Source: an uncultured Chlorobiota bacterium (GTDB taxonomy: Bacteria; Bacteroidota; Ignavibacteria; UBA10030; UBA6906). Taken from it: DNA of 64,000 nt. The position numbers were made by a program, and so were the translations under genes. A model generated the notes under the pieces. The model had not been told where the DNA came from, searched no databases, and worked only from the letters and a program-made list of their open reading frames with translations. Each line of letters opens with the position of its first letter. Within the stretch, counting starts at the first letter, position 1. Positions 36,906 to 42,906 of this stretch are shown piece after piece. The DNA lies in NCBI GenBank assembly GCA_900696645.1, contig CAADGV010000033.1, positions 1 to 64,000 of the forward strand, in the 5' to 3' direction.

Positions 36906-36934
36906 AAGTTATTCAATTGCGATCCGAATGTCAA
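36906..36934 (-). promoter_or_regulatory. Putative promoter of the lipoprotein/T9SS operon
   Basis: On the minus strand, TTGACA (36934-36929), a 17-base spacer and TAACTT (36911-36906) lie just past the stop of the M50 protease gene. Predicted transcription would begin near 36899, giving a leader of about 200 bases before the ATG at 36690. The 36691-36905 stretch holds no supported gene. Confidence 0.5.
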
Positions 36935-36946
36935 GCTGATTTTCCA

Positions 36947-37924
36947 TCACATGATATAGGAAATAGGTACAAGGGAGATACACCCGAAGAAAATGACTGC
37001 ACACAACCAGCCCAATGCCCTGCGAGTCGGATCGAGCGGCGTATCGTCTTCAATAGGTGGCCTGTGCATTTTCCCTCTCCGAATCATGAAGATGAGAATC
37101 ATCGCCCAGATGAACCACCCAAACCACCCGTACTCAAAATCGATTCCTATCTCTCGCAACATTCCTGAAAGTCCGAGAACCACCAGTATGACAAGAAACG
37201 CCTGCGCAATGGTGTGGTATCGGTTTCCGAACATCGAATAGGAAATATGTCCGCCATCGAGTTGCCCGACGGGAATGAGATTCATCGCCGTTACCAACAT
37301 GCCGAACCATCCGACACAGAGAAAAGGATAGTGGTAGATTTCGTTCATGGGCGGAATAAATGTGCCGGACGGAGCAAACACATCGCGAAACAAGGAAAGA
37401 AACAATGTGTTGCCGAAATGAAGCCCACCATCCGGAATTGAGGGAAGAAGTGCATACTCCGGGTGGATGGAATAAAGATACTCCTTGGATGGCAGCGTCT
37501 GAAATCCAACCGCAAGTATAACAGCAGTTGCAACAAATCCCGCCAGCGGTCCGGCTACGCCAATATCAAACAATACCTTTCTGGAAGGAATGGCAGATCG
37601 CAGCCTTATTACCGCTCCCATCGTTCCAAATGGGTTAAGCAGAAGGAAGGGAGGAAAGGGAATATAGAACGGGAGCGTTGCTTCAACGTTGTGGTACCTT
37701 GCGGCGAAGTAGTGGCCAAACTCGTGCGCGCTGAGCATGATGAGAATCAAAACGGAGTATGTCAACCCGGACGAGAAATTTGTGAGCTCCAGTGAATCTT
37801 TGGCAAGCCAATCGACGCCGGCGAGAGTTGTTGTGAAGAAGGTGAGGCCAAACAGTATGATGTGAACGGCGTAGCGTTTCCATTGACTGGGTTCGGATTG
37901 TGTTTCACGAAAACCTTGATCCAT
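36947..37924 (-). CDS. Site-2-protease-like M50 family membrane metallopeptidase
   Basis: This 325-residue protein has about eight TM helices and the zinc motif HEFGH (His67-His71) in the third hydrophobic segment. NLIPVGQLDGGH supplies the third ligand Asp, and GVAGPLAGF is a typical M50 segment. It probably performs intramembrane proteolysis of a membrane-bound regulator or clears signal peptides. No anti-sigma factor is adjacent. The Met at 37924 is used because the open frame further upstream crosses the putative promoter region. Confidence 0.9.
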   Translation of the reverse strand: MDQGFRETQSEPSQWKRYAVHIILFGLTFFTTTLAGVDWLAKDSLELTNFSSGLTYSVLILIMLSAHEFGHYFAARYHNVEATLPFYIPFPPFLLLNPFGTMGAVIRLRSAIPSRKVLFDIGVAGPLAGFVATAVILAVGFQTLPSKEYLYSIHPEYALLPSIPDGGLHFGNTLFLSLFRDVFAPSGTFIPPMNEIYHYPFLCVGWFGMLVTAMNLIPVGQLDGGHISYSMFGNRYHTIAQAFLVILVVLGLSGMLREIGIDFEYGWFGWFIWAMILIFMIRRGKMHRPPIEDDTPLDPTRRALGWLCAVIFFGCISLVPISYIM

Positions 37925-37972
37925 GCGCGTTAAGAGTAAATCGTTCAGAATGCGAGAGTAATCTGCAGAGAA

Positions 37973-38001
37973 AATATACAGAAAAGCAGGGAATAATCTA
38001 A
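37973..38001 (-). promoter_or_regulatory. Putative promoter of the M50 protease gene
   Basis: TTAGAT (38001-37996), a 17-base spacer and TATATT (37978-37973) on the minus strand place a start near 37966, about 42 bases before the ATG. It lies just downstream of the terminator of the repeat-peptide gene, consistent with separate transcription units. Confidence 0.45.
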
Positions 38002-38013
38002 GCGCCAAGACCT

Positions 38014-38051
38014 GTAAACAAAAAGGCCACCCGGCAAACGCCGCGTGGCCT
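38014..38051 (-). terminator. Rho-independent terminator of the repeat-peptide gene
   Basis: On the minus strand AGGCCAC and GTGGCCT (outer arms) plus GCCG and CGGC (inner arms) form an 11-bp hairpin with one mismatch and a four-base loop. It is followed by a T-rich run (TTTTTGTTT). It starts 23 bases after the stop of the small gene at 38075. Confidence 0.85.
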
Positions 38052-38074
38052 GCGAATTTCTTGTTCAGACCAAC

Positions 38075-38323
38075 TTACGGTCTGGGTGGATCCGGGATGT
38101 TCATGACGCCGCTCTTTGGACGGGGTGGATCCGGGATGTTCATAACGCCGCTCTTTGGACGGGGTGGATCCGGGATGTTCATAACGCCGCTCTTTGGACG
38201 AGGTGGATCAGGAATGTTCATTACACCGCTCTTGCTCAACGCATTTGAGATAGCGATGTTTGAGAGTGCTACGATTGCAAGCGTCACCAGAAGTGACCGA
38301 AAGCGCTTTGTTGTTTTTGACAT
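38075..38323 (-). CDS. Small exported protein of four identical 13-residue proline-rich repeats
   Basis: This 82-residue protein has a typical signal peptide (basic MSKTTKRFR, hydrophobic SLLVTLAIVALSNIAIS, cleavage expected near NALS). Four consecutive copies of KSGVMNIPDPPRP follow and the protein ends after the fourth. The four copies are 39 bases each (38195-38233, 38156-38194, 38117-38155, 38078-38116). The middle two are identical. The outer two differ from them at nine bases in total, all synonymous, which indicates selection on the peptide and fixes the coding strand. AGGGGAG lies 6 bases before the ATG. It has its own promoter (38575-38603) and terminator. I recognise no family; the mature part would be about 52 residues, net positive to neutral, and rich in Pro. 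Confidence 0.88.
   Translation of the reverse strand: MSKTTKRFRSLLVTLAIVALSNIAISNALSKSGVMNIPDPPRPKSGVMNIPDPPRPKSGVMNIPDPPRPKSGVMNIPDPPRP
38078..38233 (-). repeat. Four 39-base coding repeats
   Basis: Direct tandem repeats of 39 bases within the small exported protein gene. Copies two and three are identical. Copy one differs from copy two at five third-codon positions. Copy four differs from copy three at four bases (Val, Arg and Pro codons). None of these changes alters the peptide. Confidence 0.95.
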
Positions 38324-38448
38324 GGACAGCTCCCCTTTGTTTGGTTGTATGTTGGTTAGGTTATCGGTTTCCTTTTGGAAATCTTGATAGGTTGTTTCAG
38401 ATATTTTCTATGCAAGGATTGGAAAATGAACGGCTGGCAAGACAGGCA

Positions 38449-38531
38449 GGGGGAAACACGGGACACACCGGGAGTGATGTCAGTACAGAAGGAAAACTCC
38501 GCTTGTCATACACACTACAGAAGTTTCCCCC
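38449..38531 (-). promoter_or_regulatory. Structured 5' leader of the repeat-peptide gene
   Basis: The stretch 38324-38754 (431 bases) has no supported gene. Its minus-strand promoter predicts a leader of about 245 bases for the repeat-peptide gene. Within it GGGGGAAAC (38523-38531 read on the minus strand) pairs with GTTTCCCCC (38449-38457), and an inner GGAGT/ACTCC pair (38496-38500 with 38471-38475) can form. It does not match a riboswitch class that I know. Small open frames on both strands here lack ribosome binding sites and are not called. Confidence 0.45.
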
Positions 38532-38574
38532 ATTCTTCTTAAGCGTATCAATACTCAAGCTTTTTGCCTGCACC

Positions 38575-38603
38575 AATATATTGAAGATACATCGTACTGT
38601 CAA
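38575..38603 (-). promoter_or_regulatory. Promoter of the repeat-peptide gene
   Basis: On the minus strand, a perfect TTGACA (38603-38598), a 17-base spacer and TATATT (38580-38575). The transcript would start near 38568. It points away from the promoter at 38695-38723, with 91 bases between the two -35 elements. Confidence 0.7.
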
Positions 38604-38694
38604 TCAGAACTTAGAAAATACCTATTGTAACCTATGTTTATAGCAATATCCTCACAAAGAATAACGGAAATTTTGAAATAAATAGCGTTTGCTA

Positions 38695-38723
38695 TTGACT
38701 TGCAGTACGACGTTCGATATATT
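38695..38723 (+). promoter_or_regulatory. Promoter of the eight-TM protein gene
   Basis: TTGACT (38695-38700), a 17-base spacer and TATATT (38718-38723), followed by AGGGGA at 38741 and the ATG at 38755. The very short leader of about 25 bases contrasts with the long leader of the divergent gene. Confidence 0.7.
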
Positions 38724-38754
38724 TTTACCGTTACTCCCATAGGGGATCTTGCCA

Positions 38755-39891
38755 ATGAGTTTTGCGAAAAAGATACTGGTACTATGGCTTGCAGTGATTG
38801 CGGTCGTGGGAATATCATATTCCTTGCCCCATTTTGAAGTAACAGCAATCCAGTTTCTAGGGAACTCGCTTCAATTCTTACTCCTCATTCTCTCCATTGT
38901 GTTGGTTCGCTATGAAACAGTGCGCAAGACGAAGTTCATCTTCGTCAACTTCGCTGCACTGTTTGCAATGGCCATTTTCTTTCACGTGTACAACTTCGTT
39001 GGAACTGCATTCTTTGTCGGCGATCCCAAGGCACGATTGTATTATTTCCAGTATGTATCCCATGCGCTGTACTTCTTCCTGCTTGCGTTCGCGATTTGTT
39101 ATGTGACAATCGACTTACTCTTCCGGGATTTCAAGATCATCCAGAAGTACCTTCTCACCATCGCAATCGTTGGTGGATTCTTCGCATACTACTACTATCC
39201 GCAACTTGCGGATTCGCAATATCTCTACAAGACACACGAGATTGCCGAGTGGAAAGAACTCGACAAGGCTTCGGCCCAGTTTGCCCGGGAGTTCAAGACA
39301 ATCCCTGCTCACACCGAACTTGCTTCATACATGAAAAATGTTGAAGCGCCGTCCTTGAATGCATTGCCTGAAGCCGATCGGGTTCAGAGAGTCGAGGAAC
39401 TGTACCCGTACCTCTCCGGATCCAACTACAAGAACTTGTTGCTGAAGCCGATCTATCTCAGTTCCATTTACATGTGCGTCCTGACGGTTGGATTGATTCT
39501 TCTCTTCTTCGGATACCAGTACAAGAAAGATCCGCCGCAAGGGGCATACATTGAAAAGATGATGTTCTTCTTCCTGATGTTCTGCACGCTGGAAGTATTT
39601 CACGCGTGGACATTCATCAAGACTATTGAGTGGCAGAACGCTTTGCAGATTTTTGAAATAGGGCAGTTCTTGTCTGCTGCTGTTCTTGGTATTATTGCTG
39701 TATTCTTCGCCCTTCGCCTGCGCTTCATTCGCTCGGCGTACGGCGAGTTCTACGAACATGAAATTGTCGAAAGTCCGTCAACCATCACGCGCTGGAGAGA
39801 TTCACTGGACAACTTGGTCATTGCCCATTTCTTCAAGCGCAACACGCTCGTCGGACGAATGCTGGTCGATCCCCAATTGAAAACCAAGTAA
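38755..39891 (+). CDS. Eight-TM membrane protein of unknown function
   Basis: The 378-residue protein has about five TM helices in residues 5-158, a soluble loop of about 70 residues (DSQYLYKTHEIAEWKELDKA to VEELYPYLSGS), then three more TM helices and a charged cytoplasmic tail. I do not recognise a family. The ATG at 38755 has an AGGGGA ribosome binding site 8 bases upstream and a consensus-like promoter. The AAA+ regulator follows after 84 bases with no terminator between, so the two may form a sensor and regulator pair. The arrangement of a 5-plus-3 helix bundle with a central loop is compatible with a membrane sensor; that is inference. Confidence 0.85.
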   Translation: MSFAKKILVLWLAVIAVVGISYSLPHFEVTAIQFLGNSLQFLLLILSIVLVRYETVRKTKFIFVNFAALFAMAIFFHVYNFVGTAFFVGDPKARLYYFQYVSHALYFFLLAFAICYVTIDLLFRDFKIIQKYLLTIAIVGGFFAYYYYPQLADSQYLYKTHEIAEWKELDKASAQFAREFKTIPAHTELASYMKNVEAPSLNALPEADRVQRVEELYPYLSGSNYKNLLLKPIYLSSIYMCVLTVGLILLFFGYQYKKDPPQGAYIEKMMFFFLMFCTLEVFHAWTFIKTIEWQNALQIFEIGQFLSAAVLGIIAVFFALRLRFIRSAYGEFYEHEIVESPSTITRWRDSLDNLVIAHFFKRNTLVGRMLVDPQLKTK

Positions 39892-39975
39892 ACGCGAACC
39901 AAGCACCTCTGTCCAGGTCCCCTGCGCAATCAAGCAGAGTGTGCCGTTCCAACCATCATCAGTAAGGAAGGTTCT

Positions 39976-41010
39976 ATGGAATCAAAAACAGTACTGGGAG
40001 ACAAGAAGGCAGGGGGTGCCTTCGAATATCCTATCGTCGGCAAGAGCAAATCCACCGAACAGTTGATTCGCTCGATTCAGAAACTTGCCAAGAGCCGGCG
40101 CGACGTCGTTATTGTCGGCGAAGCGGGAGTTGGCAAGGGAGCTGTGGCGAAGAATATCTATCACATGGGCAAGGCCGAGTTGAAGAACGGCAGTACCGAA
40201 CAACCCTTCATGTCGATCAACCTTTCGGTGGTAGACGACAGAGAGTTGGAGGCTATGTTGTTCGGATTCGACCGTGGAGTCGAGGGATTGCCGTACACAT
40301 CGAAGCGCGGGTTGTTCGAACAGGCGAATGGTGGTACCGTTCTGATTGAGGAGATTGAAGAAGCAAGCTTCCGCAATCAGATGAAGATCCTCAACTTCAT
40401 CAACGAACGCAAAACACGCCGGATTGGCGGTGAGGCGAAGGAGAACGTCGATATTCGCCTGATCATCACCATGAAAGATGATCCTGCACAGCTTGTTGAG
40501 AAGCGGAAACTGCTGGAAGACTTGTACTCCCGCGTTCTGGAATTCGAGAAGGTCGAAATCCAGCCGCTGCGTCAGCGCGCAGAAGATATCCCGCTTCTCG
40601 TAAAACACTTCACAAGTGAAATCTGCCGTGAACTCGGGCTTGGTGAACTGGTTATCGACATCAATGCGATTGATGTGCTGGTTCGCCAGCCGTGGAAAGA
40701 AAACATCCGTGAGCTCAAAGCTGTTGTCGACAAGTCCGTACTCTTCTCCAATGACGGACGATTCTCCTTGCCGCCTGAACTGGTTGATGAAAAGACTGAA
40801 GTGGTGAAGATGATCAACAACATTATGGCGGGTCAGGAATTCGTTCTCGATAAGTCACTCGATGTTATTGAGAAGGGAATAATCGAGAGGTCGCTTGACA
40901 GATTTGGCTTCAACCAATCGAAGGCTGCGCAGTTTCTCGGGATGACGGAACAAACATTCCGTTACAAATTGAAACGGCTCGGTATTGCAAGCGCACGGTC
41001 GAGAGGGTAG
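39976..41010 (+). CDS. Sigma-54-type AAA+ regulator lacking receiver domain and GAFTGA loop
   Basis: This 344-residue protein has the AAA+ domain and Fis-type HTH of NtrC-like activators. Walker A is GEAGVGKG (48-55), the Walker B region reads GGTVLIEEIEE (Glu where Asp is usual), and LRQRAEDIPLLVKHF is the family sensor region. The C-terminal helix-turn-helix is SKAAQFLGMTEQTFRYKLKRLGI. Where activators have GAFTGA, this one has GVEGLP, so contact with sigma-54 is doubtful. No N-terminal receiver or GAF domain is present; only about 20 residues precede the AAA+ domain. It may be a regulator that acts with sigma70 or is controlled by the upstream membrane protein. Confidence 0.88.
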   Translation: MESKTVLGDKKAGGAFEYPIVGKSKSTEQLIRSIQKLAKSRRDVVIVGEAGVGKGAVAKNIYHMGKAELKNGSTEQPFMSINLSVVDDRELEAMLFGFDRGVEGLPYTSKRGLFEQANGGTVLIEEIEEASFRNQMKILNFINERKTRRIGGEAKENVDIRLIITMKDDPAQLVEKRKLLEDLYSRVLEFEKVEIQPLRQRAEDIPLLVKHFTSEICRELGLGELVIDINAIDVLVRQPWKENIRELKAVVDKSVLFSNDGRFSLPPELVDEKTEVVKMINNIMAGQEFVLDKSLDVIEKGIIERSLDRFGFNQSKAAQFLGMTEQTFRYKLKRLGIASARSRG

Positions 41011-41034
41011 TTCACAGATACATGTGTGACCACG

Positions 41035-41073
41035 AAACGCCTTCCGGATTAACCGGAGGGCGTTTTCTTTTTG
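41035..41073 (+). terminator. Terminator after the AAA+ regulator gene
   Basis: AACGCCTTCCGG (41036-41047) pairs with CCGGAGGGCGTT (41053-41064), one G-U pair, loop ATTAA, followed by TTCTTTTT. The stop codon of the convergent GT2 gene lies just past it. Confidence 0.88.
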
Positions 41074-41074
41074 G

Positions 41075-42178
41075 CTAACGGAATTGCCTATTTTTCCAGG
41101 ACACTCTTCTGTTGAGCAAGACTACGGGTGGAAAAAGTACAACATAGATGATGTAGTACAATTCGAAGGGGACAAAATACTGGATCAATCTCATCTGCTT
41201 GAAAGTGGTCAAGGCGGGCCGGACGAGCAAGAAATCTGAAATTACTTTGACAGCGAAGGCCGCCAGAACCGGGATGAAATTTCCGGCTAAGAGATTGATG
41301 ACCAGAAGCATTTTGAACAGAAACCCTGTGGCAAACAACGCGATGCTCTTCAAGTCCATATCCGCGCCACCGATGAACCAACGTTTTTTCTGACGATACA
41401 GGCTTGCCCAATCCTCGCACGGCAGGCTTTGTACCAGCGTTGATGCATCAACGGGGAATTTCGCTTTGTATGTGCCTGTTGACGTAACCGCATGGAAAAG
41501 GGCATAGTCTTCAGTTATGCTGAATGGAATGTTCCGGTAGCCGCCGACAGCTTCGTATGCTTTCCTTCTCACGGAAAGGTTATTGCCGACAGCCGTAACC
41601 GGAAAATGCAGCCGGATTGTTGCTGCTGCAATCGAGAACAGAACAAACCAATCCAATGCCTGAATTGCCTCAAACAGTTTTCCGGCCCGAAGGGAAGTGA
41701 AACCAGCAACTACACCAACGAGCCGCTCGTCATAGTACTTCACGGTTTCCTCAACCCACCGTTCCGGTACGATGCAGTCAGCGTCCGTGAAGAAGATGAA
41801 CTCGCCCGTGGTTCTGTCGATGCCCTGCGCAACAGCGTTGGTTTTTCCTCTGAGATGTCCATCCGGGTCAGGAGTTGATGTGTGAGATAGTATGAAAGGG
41901 AACCTGCTGGCAAACTCCTCGATAATCTCGGCCGTTTTGTCTGTCGAGCGGTCGTTGACAACGAGTACTTCAAGAAGTTCTTTCGGATATGATAGCCGGG
42001 AAATGGATTCGAGACAGGGGCGAATATTCTCATCTTCGTTCCGTGCTGCAATGATGATGGAGACTGTCGGTCTGAACGTATTATCATGGGAGTATCGGGC
42101 CCGATGGGCACCGACTGCGAATATACAAATTTGAATCGCGTAGAGAATTCCGAAAAGAACAAGCAGTTCTACAAGCAT
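41075..42178 (-). CDS. Membrane-associated family 2 glycosyltransferase
   Basis: This 367-residue GT-A enzyme has an N-terminal TM helix, a GT2 domain (VSIIIAARNEDENI, VVNDRSTDKT, the DxD as FTDADC, catalytic-base ITEDY and QKKRW matching QxxRW) and about four C-terminal TM helices. QxxRW suggests a processive or chitin synthase/IcaA-like enzyme or a ceramide-glucosyltransferase-like one. The sugar and acceptor are unknown. The minus-strand promoter candidate at 42221-42249 would give a leader of about 36 bases. Confidence 0.9.
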   Translation of the reverse strand: MLVELLVLFGILYAIQICIFAVGAHRARYSHDNTFRPTVSIIIAARNEDENIRPCLESISRLSYPKELLEVLVVNDRSTDKTAEIIEEFASRFPFILSHTSTPDPDGHLRGKTNAVAQGIDRTTGEFIFFTDADCIVPERWVEETVKYYDERLVGVVAGFTSLRAGKLFEAIQALDWFVLFSIAAATIRLHFPVTAVGNNLSVRRKAYEAVGGYRNIPFSITEDYALFHAVTSTGTYKAKFPVDASTLVQSLPCEDWASLYRQKKRWFIGGADMDLKSIALFATGFLFKMLLVINLLAGNFIPVLAAFAVKVISDFLLVRPALTTFKQMRLIQYFVPFELYYIIYVVLFPPVVLLNRRVSWKNRQFR

Positions 42179-42220
42179 GAATGAAGGAAAATGGTGACGA
42201 AGGGGCTACTCATAAAAATC

Positions 42221-42249
42221 AAATTACTCAAAATGCACCCGTCACGCAA
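42221..42249 (-). promoter_or_regulatory. Putative promoter of the GT2 gene
   Basis: TTGCGT (42249-42244), 17-base spacer, TAATTT (42226-42221) on the minus strand, 43 bases before the ATG. Confidence 0.4.
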
Positions 42250-42281
42250 TCCCGGTGTATCGTGTGAATGATGTCCGGTTA

Positions 42282-42310
42282 TTGCATTTCAATCAGCAGT
42301 TGAATATGTT
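42282..42310 (+). promoter_or_regulatory. Putative promoter of the lipoprotein/TonB receptor pair
   Basis: TTGCAT (42282-42287), 17-base spacer, TATGTT (42305-42310), 29 bases before the lipoprotein ATG. It is divergent from the GT2 promoter candidate. Confidence 0.45.
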
Positions 42311-42339
42311 GTTGCAGTCAAACAATTGTTCTCCCCTAT

Positions 42340-42906
42340 ATGAAGCGCAAGCATATTGCCGCGGTTATTCTTTCTGCGTTCCTTCTGCATTCCCCGGGTT
42401 GCGATAAGGGAATCGCCCCTCTCAACATTCCTCCTATTGATCCTAATGCACCTACCGGATTCGGCGGGATCATCTACTTCACGAATTGGCCGACCGACAG
42501 TGTTGACATCAAAGTGCAGGAACTTCGCATTGCCGCGTTCAAAGAAGCTCCCGTCGACACCACGGGTCTCTTTTTCGAGTTCTTGAGAGGGAACGTCATC
42601 ATCTACCCTCCCGTGGGAACGACTGCGTACAGCAAGCGTGATAGTACCGGTAGACTCCGTGATTCGATTCATTATGAGATTTTTCTAAGGCCGGGGGTTG
42701 ACTCGCTTCCGGCAACGTACACGTATATAGCAATGGCGTGGCGGGATGGTCCTAACGTTTTCGCTGATTGGCGTCCGGCAGGACTCTACACAACCCAGCC
42801 GGGAACGTTCAATCCAGGTTCCATTACAGTCACCCGCGGAAGATTCCTTCGGAACATTGATATTCATTGCGACTTCCGCAATCCACCACCGAGGCCGTGG
42901 CAATGA
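42340..42906 (+). CDS. Putative lipoprotein encoded with a TonB-dependent receptor
   Basis: The 188-residue protein has a signal peptide ending at Cys21 (HSPGC, an imperfect lipobox) and a mainly beta C-terminal region (GGIIYFTNWPTDSVDIKVQEL, YEIFLRPGVDSLPATYTYIAMAW). I recognise no family. It ends in an ATGA overlap with the TonB-dependent receptor, so the two are translationally coupled. A surface or periplasmic lipoprotein coupled to a receptor often binds the same substrate (a SusD-like logic), but this protein is far too small to be SusD and the link is inference. Confidence 0.75.
   Translation: MKRKHIAAVILSAFLLHSPGCDKGIAPLNIPPIDPNAPTGFGGIIYFTNWPTDSVDIKVQELRIAAFKEAPVDTTGLFFEFLRGNVIIYPPVGTTAYSKRDSTGRLRDSIHYEIFLRPGVDSLPATYTYIAMAWRDGPNVFADWRPAGLYTTQPGTFNPGSITVTRGRFLRNIDIHCDFRNPPPRPWQ

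Noticed and set aside
38061-38387. Plus-strand open frame across the 39-base repeats
   Set aside because: The frame has no ribosome binding site or signal peptide, and repeat differences change residues, whereas in the minus-strand frame all nine differences are silent.
38397-38643. Small open frames on both strands in the divergent intergenic region
   Set aside because: No ribosome binding site, no hydrophobic signal or domain, and position between two good promoters argues for regulatory DNA.
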